Shown here piece after piece: positions 30,821 to 39,800 of a stretch of DNA of 41,768 nucleotides. Below the pieces are notes generated by a model that saw nothing but the letters and a program-made list of their open reading frames with translations, did not search any database and was not told the DNA's origin. Made by a program: the position numbers and the translations under genes. Numbering within the stretch: the first letter of the stretch is position 1; every line of letters starts with the position of its first letter. The DNA is from Candidatus Gastranaerophilales bacterium (GTDB lineage Bacteria > Cyanobacteriota > Vampirovibrionia > Gastranaerophilales > Gastranaerophilaceae): the NCBI GenBank assembly GCA_944324235.1, contig CALUVN010000016.1, positions 1 through 41,768 on the forward strand, in the 5' to 3' direction.

Positions 30821-33715
30821 ATGAGCAATGACATCACAACAAACACAAACCTTTTAAGCTCTTCTGCGTTCAAAAAATTTCAACAGACAGAGACTCCACA
30901 ACAAACGTCACCGGTAACAACACCTGTAGTACAACAGCAGCAGCCGTCACCTCAAATACAGCCGCAGCCACAGGTTGATACTTTCAATCAAAAAACTCTA
31001 AATGGAGCACAAAAATCATCTTTTGCGAAAATAGCAGAAAAATACAGCGGACCGGCAGCATTATTAGTTTCTGTCATCGGACTCCCGGTAGTTTACACGC
31101 AAGCAAAAAAATCAAATGCTAAAGCAGCTAAATCTATGCAAAATCTTCTCGATGAAATGAAAAATTTAAATATCGAGAAAAAAATTGAAGAAGCAGTTTC
31201 TAAAATAAATCTGCCAAAACCGGAAGCCGGCAGCAGCGCGCCTGCAGGTAATAACGCATTTCCAGCAAGCACGGTTCTTACAAGTTTATTTGTAGGTATA
31301 GGTTCTGCTCTCGGCATAAATGAATTCGTGAAAAACAATAAAGAAACACTGAAACAAAACGGATATAAAGAAGAAGATATTAATACCGCATCACAAAAAG
31401 CAAGTGAAATTTTAAATAAATCAGAAAATGCCCTCAATACAGCAAACGGCATAGCAGGAGCTGCAAGCGAAGCAAAAGCCATTGCTTATGAAGCCAAAAA
31501 TGCGGCTTATGGTGCACAAAATACCGTAAACAGCTTTGACCAGCGAATTAATGAAGCAAATAACAGAGCAACCGATGCAATAAAAGCTACTGAATTAGGT
31601 CTTGACCCTTTGATGCAGCAATATACGGTAAGACACTTTGACCTTAACCTCTTACAGGTGCTGGACTACGCTAAGAAAATTGACAACAAAAAAACAGCAC
31701 AAGCTCTCGATAGCATTCACAACGCAGCAATTACCCGCTTAGACAGAACAGCAGCTCAAACTGTCCGTGACATAAAAGCTTATAAAGAAAAATTCCCTGA
31801 ATTAACAGCAACCTGGTCACTAACCGCTGAATATGCTCCGATTAAAACAGGCGGACTCGGTGTTGTTCCTGTAGACCTGCAAGATAACTTTATGCAGCTC
31901 GGTATAGATACACCTACATTTATTCCGATGTATCTGAAGAAAAATCAATCCGAATTTATTGAATACCCGCAAGGCGAATATAAATATGTATATAACGGCA
32001 AAACATTCAATCTCAAAAAAGCTGCGGAAACAACAACACACGTATTCAGAAACGGACAAACAAAACCTGAAAAAATTGAATACTACGTAACAGAAGAAAG
32101 TATTCCTGACAGCGATAAAAAGAAAACTCTCGTATTTGTAAAATCAAGAGACTACTTTAATGATAATATCTATGATTCAACAACAAACGCAGAAGAAACT
32201 GAAAGATTTGCACTGTTTACAAAATCAGTATACAACCTGGCAAAACTTAAAGTTAATATGGCTCTCACAGATCCTAACGAGAAAAACCCTAAAACCGGTA
32301 TTTCTAACCTGAAAATTTGTGATAAGGAAGCTTTTGATAAAATCAAAGCACCAAATTCAATGGTACTTAACGATTGGCACGCAGGCTCAATGGCAAGCTT
32401 GCTGAGATACCGCGCACCAATGGAATATAACTACAATGAAATTCCTAAAAAGACATTTGAAGCCCTTAAAGATATGCCTCTGTTGATGATAGGACACAAC
32501 CTGAGCTGTCAGGGTAATTCAAATGCCGGCAGCGGTTCACTGTTAAGCAAAAACAGAGTTACAGAAAACATTATTAATACACTATATGACAGCTACGCTA
32601 TTGCTATCACCGAACACGCTCACAGCGGAATATCCGGTGAAAACGATGATATGTGCAATACAATATTAATGAAACGCCGCACAGGTGATAAACACTTTAA
32701 CCACCTCTTCAACGGTGTTGCACTTTCTGACTGGTTCGTTCCTGTATCCAAGAATTACACTACCGAAGTTATAAATGACCCTATGAAATCCGGAATCTTA
32801 TATCCGCTGCTCCAAAGACGTCAAAATAGCGGTACTATCAGCGGTATCATCAACGGTCTTGATAAAAATAAAGTTGATATGAAAGCTGTTTCTCATAAAA
32901 ACTTTGTAAAAGACCTTGAACTTGCTGAATATGACCAAAATACAGGCATCGACAGAGTTATGGAACTGAGAACCGAAAACAAAGGCCGTTTCTATAACGC
33001 ATTTGTAAAACCTATTATGGACGGAACTCTTGATAAACCTGAAGTTGTAGGAAATAATGTCAATATATCGGAACAGGATTTTGTAGATGCACCTGTTATT
33101 TCTTTTGCACACAGATTAACAAATCAGAAGGGTCTGTCAATAATGAAAGGAGCAATCTTCAGATTGTTTGACAACTGGGATGAATTATTCCCTGGAAAGA
33201 AAATGCCTTTCTTTATTGTGGGCGGACCTGCTGAAGCTGCAGACGAATTACAGCACCTCTACGATTTGAAAAACGGCGACTACGGCAAAAATAAAGAACG
33301 TCTTAACCACGTACTCGCACTCAAAGGTAATATGCCAAACCCTGCAATTATGGCAGCAAGTACATTCTTCTGTGCACCATCCACTTATGAACCTTGCGGC
33401 TTAACTCAAGGTGAATGTTTTGCTAAAGGTACACCTGTTATCACAACTGATGTCGGCGGATTCCACGATACAATTATCGACGGCAAAACCGGATTCCTTG
33501 CACCTCACGTCAGCGAAGAATCCTTCTACAATAAACTTGTTGAAGCTCTCAAAATGTACTATGAAAGACCTGAAGATTACAAGAAAATGGTTCAAAACGA
33601 CCTTGAAATCGACTTCAGCTGGGTACAAAAAGATAAGCAAGGACCAATCTTCGAATACACTGACAAACTCGGCTTTGACAGAAAAGATTTACCTGATATT
33701 GCAAAAGCAGCTTAG
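30821..33715 (+). CDS. GT5 starch/glycogen synthase with long anchored N-terminal extension
   Basis: The C-terminal two thirds of 964 residues match glycogen/starch synthases, which add glucose from ADP-glucose to alpha-1,4-glucan: YAPIKTGGLGVVP with the sugar-nucleotide lysine K342, FAHRLTNQKGL in the second lobe, and STYEPCGLTQGE with E857, then TDVGGFHDTI. Ordinary enzymes have about 480 residues. Here the first 320 form an extra region: a Pro/Gln/Thr-rich start (about 20-52), two hydrophobic segments (about 77-93 and 148-166), and an Ala/Asn-rich coiled coil (about 180-255). Membrane anchoring of glucan synthesis is inferred. Insertions also widen the catalytic part. No branching enzyme or ADP-glucose pyrophosphorylase lies nearby. 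A strong terminator follows. Confidence 0.85.
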   Translation: MSNDITTNTNLLSSSAFKKFQQTETPQQTSPVTTPVVQQQQPSPQIQPQPQVDTFNQKTLNGAQKSSFAKIAEKYSGPAALLVSVIGLPVVYTQAKKSNAKAAKSMQNLLDEMKNLNIEKKIEEAVSKINLPKPEAGSSAPAGNNAFPASTVLTSLFVGIGSALGINEFVKNNKETLKQNGYKEEDINTASQKASEILNKSENALNTANGIAGAASEAKAIAYEAKNAAYGAQNTVNSFDQRINEANNRATDAIKATELGLDPLMQQYTVRHFDLNLLQVLDYAKKIDNKKTAQALDSIHNAAITRLDRTAAQTVRDIKAYKEKFPELTATWSLTAEYAPIKTGGLGVVPVDLQDNFMQLGIDTPTFIPMYLKKNQSEFIEYPQGEYKYVYNGKTFNLKKAAETTTHVFRNGQTKPEKIEYYVTEESIPDSDKKKTLVFVKSRDYFNDNIYDSTTNAEETERFALFTKSVYNLAKLKVNMALTDPNEKNPKTGISNLKICDKEAFDKIKAPNSMVLNDWHAGSMASLLRYRAPMEYNYNEIPKKTFEALKDMPLLMIGHNLSCQGNSNAGSGSLLSKNRVTENIINTLYDSYAIAITEHAHSGISGENDDMCNTILMKRRTGDKHFNHLFNGVALSDWFVPVSKNYTTEVINDPMKSGILYPLLQRRQNSGTISGIINGLDKNKVDMKAVSHKNFVKDLELAEYDQNTGIDRVMELRTENKGRFYNAFVKPIMDGTLDKPEVVGNNVNISEQDFVDAPVISFAHRLTNQKGLSIMKGAIFRLFDNWDELFPGKKMPFFIVGGPAEAADELQHLYDLKNGDYGKNKERLNHVLALKGNMPNPAIMAASTFFCAPSTYEPCGLTQGECFAKGTPVITTDVGGFHDTIIDGKTGFLAPHVSEESFYNKLVEALKMYYERPEDYKKMVQNDLEIDFSWVQKDKQGPIFEYTDKLGFDRKDLPDIAKAA

Positions 33716-33744
33716 TATAAGATTAACTTTTTATACATTTTATG

Positions 33745-33774
33745 AAAAAAGGAGTATTTTTATACTCCTTTTTT
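33745..33774 (+). terminator. Strong intrinsic terminator after the glycosyltransferase gene
   Basis: A 13-bp stem AAAAAAGGAGTAT / ATACTCCTTTTTT with a 4-base loop. A TATAAT for the next gene follows at 33776-33781. Confidence 0.92.
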
Positions 33775-33808
33775 GTATAATTAAGTTGTAAACAAGATAT
33801 GAGGTTGT

Positions 33809-35089
33809 ATGGATAGATTTTTCGGAATTTTTGGGATTATATTAATATTCGGAATAGCCTTTTTGATGTCGAACAACAGAAAAGCTATCAATTATAAAAC
33901 CGTCGGTACAGGATTTGCTCTTCAAATTCTTCTTGCAGTATTTGTTTTTAAAGTACCTCTCGGACGAGCACTGTTTTTGAATATCGGATTATTTATCCAA
34001 AAGATTCTTGACTTCGCAAAAGAAGGAGGAGCTTTCGTTTTCGGTCACCTGATAGATAACGTAAAACTCGGAGAACTTTTCGGAGCAGGAGCAAACGTAT
34101 TTGCACTGCAGCTTGTAAGTTCCTTAATCTTTATGATGATACTCGTAAATATTCTTTATTACTATGGAATTATGCAGCGGGTTGTACCAATATTCGGAAA
34201 AGCCATGAATAAGCTTATGTCTGTTTCAGGCGCAGAAGCCTTATCAAACGTAGCAAGTGCGTTTGTCGGACAAATAGCTGCCCAAATAATGATAAGACCT
34301 TATCTGGCAAAACTTACACGCTCGGAACTTCTTGCATCTATGGCAGGCAGTATGGCATGTATCTCTGGCGCGACAATGCCGATTTATATAGGTCTTGGAA
34401 TTCCGGCACAGTATCTGCTTGCATCTTCAATAATGGCAGCTCCGGGGGCGCTTGTTTTATCAAAAATAATTTATCCGGAAACCCATCAAACAGAAACAAG
34501 TGAAGATTTTACAATTACATACAGCAAACGTAAAAAGCCTTATATAAACGTGTTTGATGCAATTTCCGCTGGAGCATCGGAAGGGATGAAAGTTGCAATA
34601 AACGTTATTGCAATGATTCTGGCACTTGTTGCACTTGTTGCTATGATTGACTGGTTTCTTGGCGGGTTAGGAAATTTAATCGTAAAATATTTGCATATTA
34701 ATTTTGCATCATTTGACTTAACTCAATTATCATTAAGACTAATTTTAGGTAAAATATTTGCAGTATTCGCATTCTTTATGGGTGTACCAATGCATGAAGC
34801 AACCACCGTCGGAAGCCTTATGGGGACAAAACTTGTTTTAAATGAAATGGTCGCATACGTTGACCTGACCCAATTACCTCAACAATTATCCGATAAAGCA
34901 TACCTGATAGCATGCTTTGCGTTATGCAGCTTTGGTAACTTCGGCTCGATTGCAATCCAGTTGGGCGGTATCGGAGAATTAGCACAAAACCAACGCAAAA
35001 ATCTTGCTAGGTTAGGAGTCAGAGCACTAATTTGCGGGACGCTGACCTGCTATATGTCAGCCGCCATTGTAGGCATTTTATTTAATTAA
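33809..35089 (+). CDS. Concentrative nucleoside transporter (CNT/NupC family)
   Basis: Imports nucleosides across the inner membrane with sodium or protons. The 426 residues have the CNT order: N-terminal helices with GIILIFGIAFLMSNNRKAINYKTV, the re-entrant region ALQLVSSLIFMMILVNILYYYG, the GAEALSNVASAFVGQIAAQ substrate motif, SMACISGATMPIYIGLGIP, and the C-terminal FCALCSFGNFGSIAIQLGG-like block (ALCSFGNFGSIAIQ). The length is typical of bacterial NupC. TATAAT at 33776-33781, directly after the preceding terminator, and a GAGG ribosome binding site support independent expression. Nucleoside uptake fits the nucleotide kinase genes at 9-10 kb. Confidence 0.95.
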   Translation: MDRFFGIFGIILIFGIAFLMSNNRKAINYKTVGTGFALQILLAVFVFKVPLGRALFLNIGLFIQKILDFAKEGGAFVFGHLIDNVKLGELFGAGANVFALQLVSSLIFMMILVNILYYYGIMQRVVPIFGKAMNKLMSVSGAEALSNVASAFVGQIAAQIMIRPYLAKLTRSELLASMAGSMACISGATMPIYIGLGIPAQYLLASSIMAAPGALVLSKIIYPETHQTETSEDFTITYSKRKKPYINVFDAISAGASEGMKVAINVIAMILALVALVAMIDWFLGGLGNLIVKYLHINFASFDLTQLSLRLILGKIFAVFAFFMGVPMHEATTVGSLMGTKLVLNEMVAYVDLTQLPQQLSDKAYLIACFALCSFGNFGSIAIQLGGIGELAQNQRKNLARLGVRALICGTLTCYMSAAIVGILFN

Positions 35090-35110
35090 AAATTTAAACT
35101 ATAACCTGAC

Positions 35111-35138
35111 AAAACGACAGTCTTAAAACTGTCGTTTT
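35111..35138 (+). terminator. Intrinsic terminator of the nucleoside transporter gene
   Basis: An 11-bp stem AAAACGACAGT / ACTGTCGTTTT with a 6-base loop and a T end. The remaining bases to 35293 are AT-rich with no clear feature. Confidence 0.88.
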
Positions 35139-35293
35139 TGTCATATAAATCCATATTAATAAGAATATAGCAGCTTTTATACACCTTTATGTCCTTGATT
35201 TAACTGTGTTTTACATATCACAATTATTACAAATTCATAAAATATGTGGATTATTTGAGTATAAGTTGGAAGATGTGAAAGGAGTTGTATTTT

Positions 35294-35836
35294 ATGAATA
35301 TTGTTGAACCGATAAGGAGCATAAAAGACTTGAGAAAAATTGAAAAATTTTTAGCAAAACAAAGTCTTAGAGATTTATTAATCTTTACCATTGGCACGAA
35401 CTGCGGACTAAGAATTTCAGACATTTTGAACCTAAATGTAAGCGACGTGAAAGGTAAAAACTATATTACAATTATAGAAAAGAAAACCGGTAAATATAAA
35501 CGTTTTCCTATAAATAACAAACTCCAACCTATGATTAAAGAATTTACAGATAAAAGAAAAGGAGATGAACCGCTGTTTCTTACAAGATTTCAAAACCGCA
35601 TGGACAGGAGTCAGTGCTACAGAATAATAAACTATGCCTGCAAAACCTTAGGCATTGAATATAACGTCGGCACACATACTCTTAGAAAAACTTTCGGATA
35701 CCATCACTACCAAAAATTTAAAGATGTCGTTATCCTGCAAAAAATTTTTAACCATTCTGCGCCGCAAATTACACTGCATTATATTGGAATTGATCAGGAT
35801 ATAATAGATAAAAGTTATCACGATTTTGTTTTGTAA
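35294..35836 (+). CDS. Minimal tyrosine recombinase (catalytic domain only)
   Basis: The 180 residues hold all catalytic residues of the tyrosine recombinase family: Arg in CGLRISDIL, Lys in EKKTGK, HTLR, His in FNHSAP and the nucleophile Tyr in LHYIGI. The N-terminal DNA core-binding domain of XerC/D and phage integrases (usually 100 or more residues) is missing. The start is the ATG at 35294, with AAAGGAG nine bases upstream; a TTG nine bases earlier is in frame but overlaps that site. No phage or conjugation gene, and no attachment-site repeat, was seen nearby. It may act on an inverting promoter or at an element elsewhere. It is convergent with the zinc-ribbon gene. Confidence 0.85.
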   Translation: MNIVEPIRSIKDLRKIEKFLAKQSLRDLLIFTIGTNCGLRISDILNLNVSDVKGKNYITIIEKKTGKYKRFPINNKLQPMIKEFTDKRKGDEPLFLTRFQNRMDRSQCYRIINYACKTLGIEYNVGTHTLRKTFGYHHYQKFKDVVILQKIFNHSAPQITLHYIGIDQDIIDKSYHDFVL

Positions 35837-35847
35837 GAGCATAAAGT

Positions 35848-36165
35848 CTAATTTATCTTAGGCAAATGTTCATGCCAGTGTTCATCTAAATCGCGTATAA
35901 ACCTGTGCGCATCAATTACATCATCGTATGTAATAGGTTCCGGGCCGTCCTGTACTTCTAGCGGCTCTATTTGAGGTTCTTTTACGTCCAAATCATTTAT
36001 CCCGACAAAGGCGACACCAAAATTCTTACCGCAATGAGTACAGGATAAATTAATAACCAGCAGACCGTCTTCCTGACGCTTTATCGTTATAGACTCCTCT
36101 TCAAATCCGTTTTTACATACGGAACAACATAAATTTTCAAATAATACCTTTAATTTCTTTTTCAT
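35848..36165 (-). CDS. Small zinc-ribbon protein of unknown function
   Basis: The 105 residues have two CxxC knuckles, CSVC (about residues 14-17) and CTHC (about 42-45), separated by 24 residues of beta-like sequence, as in a zinc ribbon. After this comes an acidic linker with EPQIEPLEVQDGPEP and a helix ending with HWHEHLP. No known family could be assigned. The ribosome binding site AGAGGA precedes the ATG. It could bind nucleic acid or a partner protein through the ribbon. The stop faces the recombinase gene 11 bases away. Confidence 0.7.
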   Translation of the reverse strand: MKKKLKVLFENLCCSVCKNGFEEESITIKRQEDGLLVINLSCTHCGKNFGVAFVGINDLDVKEPQIEPLEVQDGPEPITYDDVIDAHRFIRDLDEHWHEHLPKIN

Positions 36166-36297
36166 CTATTCCTCTTTCTTCATTATATAACAAATTTAGT
36201 TTAATAAAACTTAACGAAATGATATAAGATTAATTCATGGTTGTTAGAAAAGGGCAGAAAATGGGCATAATATACATGTAAGCCATAGGAGGTTTAT

Positions 36298-36393
36298 ATG
36301 GAAGCAATTAACTTAATCTTATTTGGTTTTATCGTTTACACAGCGTTAATCGTAGTTCCGAGCATCTGGGAAGAATTAACAACTGAAGGATAA
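36298..36393 (+). CDS. 31-residue single-helix membrane microprotein
   Basis: A perfect AGGAGG lies six bases before the ATG at 36298; the ORF runs 31 codons to TAA at 36391. The product has a hydrophobic helix (residues about 4-23: NLILFGFIVYTALIVVPSIW), a short N-terminus and an acidic C-terminus ending EELTTEG, so it should span the membrane once. CATAAT at 36266-36271 may be a -10 box. The ribosome binding site is among the best in the window. No homolog is recognised; such small proteins often modulate a larger membrane complex. Standard gene finders with length limits would miss it. Confidence 0.6.
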   Translation: MEAINLILFGFIVYTALIVVPSIWEELTTEG

Positions 36394-36442
36394 TTCCTGT
36401 CAAATTAAATGACGCAAGATATAGACGAGTTGTTCCCCTAAT

Positions 36443-36512
36443 AATTTCGCCGGTTAGTGTTTTACAAGTCAGAAAAAGTGTTAAGCATACGTTTATTATC
36501 AAACGCGAAATT
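36443..36512. other. Spaced inverted repeat in an otherwise empty stretch
   Basis: AATTTCGC (36443-36450) and GCGAAATT (36505-36512) are exact inverse copies 54 bases apart, between the microprotein and the small repeat protein (36394-36535). The interior can form smaller stems. It may be a folded 3' region of the minus-strand gene. I see no gene here. Confidence 0.3.
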
Positions 36513-36535
36513 TTGTAGTGCAAAAATAATGAATG

Positions 36536-36856
36536 TTAATCAAAGTAAGTTTTAACGGTTTCCTCGCCTAATACACGAACACGGGCATCGCGAATGCGTT
36601 TGTCATAGCTTTCGACAGGAAGTCCGGCTTTTTGCGCAATTTGTTTCATCGCAGAAAATTGTTTAATCTCAACTTCCAGAACATCTAAATTAGTGTCAAG
36701 ATTATACCCATTTTGCAGAGCCTGTTCCATAAACTCATCATGTGCAGATTCAAGAATTTCTATCTGGCGCCGGCACAGACCTATTACAGGTAAACCTGCA
36801 GATTCTGCCTGACGTATTGCCATATTTAATTTTTTCATTTCTTCTTTATTATCCAT
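36536..36856 (-). CDS. Small helical protein with an internal AGLPV repeat
   Basis: The 106 residues are predicted helical and carry two related blocks 57 residues apart: AESAGLPV (17-24) and AQKAGLPV (74-81), each followed six or seven residues later by a basic residue and Ile (RRQI, KRI). This suggests duplication of a short helix-turn unit. No family is recognised. The ATG at 36856 lies eight bases after the giant protease gene stops, so it may be in that operon. It also has its own possible leaderless promoter. GAGG is 14 bases from the ATG, too far for a usual ribosome binding site. Confidence 0.65.
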   Translation of the reverse strand: MDNKEEMKKLNMAIRQAESAGLPVIGLCRRQIEILESAHDEFMEQALQNGYNLDTNLDVLEVEIKQFSAMKQIAQKAGLPVESYDKRIRDARVRVLGEETVKTYFD

Positions 36857-36863
36857 AGATATT

Positions 36864-36893
36864 ATTATAACCTCATGTAGTTTATGTATTCAA
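36864..36893 (-). promoter_or_regulatory. Possible promoter of the AGLPV-repeat gene inside the protease gene's end
   Basis: On the minus strand TTGAAT (36888-36893), 18 bases, TATAAT (36864-36869), then seven bases to the ATG at 36856. Transcription would start at or next to the ATG. The -10 overlaps the stop of the upstream gene, so readthrough plus coupling is an alternative. Confidence 0.45.
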
Positions 36894-39800
36894 TATGTTT
36901 CAGGAATGTATAGACATCCATTTCAACAACAGTATTGGAATTCCACGGGTTTGTAAAATAAATCATACCGCGTTCATCATCATAACCTTTAATTGAATAA
37001 GCATGTCTGCTGTATAAATCAAATGCAGGACTTAAATCTTCTTCAAATCTGTTTCCGGAACCTTCCTTATTGCGTGTTGCCGCACACAGCAATATTTTAT
37101 CATCGTTTGCCTCAGATTTAATTAGCGGTAATACAGCATTCAAATTTCTGGCAGGTGATATCCCCCCGCCAACGATATTGCCGGAAACATCAAAATAATT
37201 ATTATTGTTATCTTGCGTGTAACCCAATATTGATGCAATAAATTCACGAGAATGCCCGCCTGTCAAACTGTTCATCTGCGCTGAAACATCAGCAAGTTCT
37301 TCAAACTCATACGGAGTCATGCTTGGTTGATTTCCGCTGCGTTTTACTGAATATGCAAATTCCAACATTTTCACACCATCACATGCCTGAACCTGTTTAT
37401 CACCGTTATTCGGAATTTTGCCATTGTGAAGTTTTATTATATATGGATCTTCTACAAGTTTAGGAGCGCCCATTTCATAAATTCCGTCAGGGGTTAATTG
37501 AGGTGTATAAACCTGAGATTTATTAGGAAGTGTAATAACTATATCATTTCCGTCTTGAGAAAACATCTGATAAATTTTTGCACGTCCTGCCGGCAAATCC
37601 ATAAGGTTGTCAATTGCTGAAATAAGCCAGCAGTCACCAAGCCCTTTTTGGTGTGTATTAAATCTGCCCTCAAGCGGGAATAACCTTTCAAAAGTTTCTT
37701 TATCAAGTTTCAGTTCTATCATTTGTCCGTTGTCATTGACATAGAGTTTTCCGTCAACAGAGCCAACTTCACCCGCCGGTACTGATTTTGAAAGAGTTTG
37801 AATGTCTGTGCCTGATGGAAATTCTTTGACCAGAGGCTCACCGTTTGATAGACGTTTTACATCCTCAAGATAGTGTTTTGAGAAGAATTTATTTGTGCCT
37901 ATATTTTTAACCAGATCATTAATATCAACTTTTCGCTGCATAGCCAGCTCAAAATAGCCTGATTCAACAAGTCTTACAAATCTGTTTGGATCTTTATTTA
38001 CCAAATCTTTTAAATAATTAAAAAGCGGACCTTGATAATTTGCCGGAAGTAATTGCCATACTTCACTATTCATTATTTTTTCGTATTGTGCTCTAAATTC
38101 CCCGTGTTCTCCAAACGGATATTCGTATGTATCATTTAAAGAAATGGACTTACCTTTTATATTATCAATGATTTGTTTTGTAGTTATATCAGGATAATCT
38201 GCAATAAGATTACGGACATAATTCATAGTATTTTGTTGACCGCCGGCAGCCTCCAGTATTGCATCAATACCATATTTACTAAATTTATAAGTACCTTTAT
38301 CCCCCTTTACAGCACCTGTATAAAGAATAAAGTCCATAACTTCGCGGTCATAATTTTTTTCCGTATAATCTGATAATTCTCTGATTAAATCAGGGGCAAC
38401 ATCTTTATCTATAGCCTGCAGCATTACATTTTTCAAATCTGATGAGGCGGATCTGTGATATGCACCTAAAATTGCACTCATTTCCAACGGTGTAATCTGT
38501 GCAACTACCTTGCCGTTATTTGAGTTAAAGCTTTTAGAAGATCGTTCCAGCATTTTACTTAAAATTTCAATGCTTTCAGGAGTTGTGGCCTGTGTTAGAG
38601 AATATAAGACATTTGAGTCATCAACAAATAATTTAATTGCATCTGTTGCTATAGCTTCAAACGCTTTTGGTTTTACTGACACATTGATATTATGACAGAC
38701 CATACCTATTGCTCGCCAGTTTATTTCCTGGATTTTATTGAATCCTTTTGTCAATTGTGTTATAAGAAATTCAGATTTACTATCTTTAACATAATCAAGT
38801 ATTTCTCTTAATGGTATCTCCATATTCTTAGTATGAGTACCGCTGAATTTAGGAATTAAATTTATTAAAAATTCTTTTTGTGAAGGATTTTCGACCATAT
38901 AATTCATTAAGTTTTCAATAGTATCAAGATTGAATACAGGGGCATTATTAGCATTTTTAACTTCCAGAGCTGAAGTCAAAACTCTTGCGGAATTTATATC
39001 TTTTACATTTTTCAAAATATTATTTAAATCATCATCACTTATATACTGGAATCGTTGTTGCAGCTCAGTTCTAAGCCTGTCAAACTTTGATTCTGAAACA
39101 GGCAGTCTAAAACCTTTCCAGCCGGTCATATCAAACTTGTCAAATGTCTTTAGATTAATAACCGGTATTCCGTTTTCATCTTTCATTTTGAATGCAGCTT
39201 CGATATCAAAACTGTCAAAACCTTTTTCTTCCATGCTGCGAACAGCATACAAAATATTATGAATATTTTTCAGAAAATCATTGTCCCCTTCGGCAGCAAT
39301 ATTCATCAATTTTTTCATTGAATCTATCTCATTTGCTTTTAGGTTAAAGAAAATATCCACGTATTGAGCATCAAGTATTTTATCGGGCTCGGATTTAAAG
39401 TTCAGAACATCTTCAACGAACTGAAAATCTTTTGTTTGTTTGAAATACGGACTAGTAATGATTGACGTAAAGGAGTTATAAACATTAACGTCAGGGAATT
39501 TTCCGGTTCTGTAAAACTCATGAAGCTTATCTATAACTTTATCAAGACGCTGGATATCCTGAGAGGTGTAGTTTTCTTTTATAAAATTCATCTCAGCATC
39601 CGAAAACATACTATTGCCGTCGACATCTTTGAGGGCAAGCATTTTATCACGAAGCGAAGCTATAGCAGAATTTGAATTTTCACTTTTTAATGTTGCTGCA
39701 ACGCCGCGGTCTTCGGCTTGAAAATCACGAACAGGAGTTTGATGTGTTGTTATGCCGTAATCGTTTTCAAAAGATGTATTGATTTTTACAGCTGTTGCGG

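Noticed and set aside
36298-36393. Relic of a photosystem small subunit such as PsbM
   Set aside because: The similarity is limited to a short Met-Glu start and one hydrophobic helix, which any one-helix protein could show.
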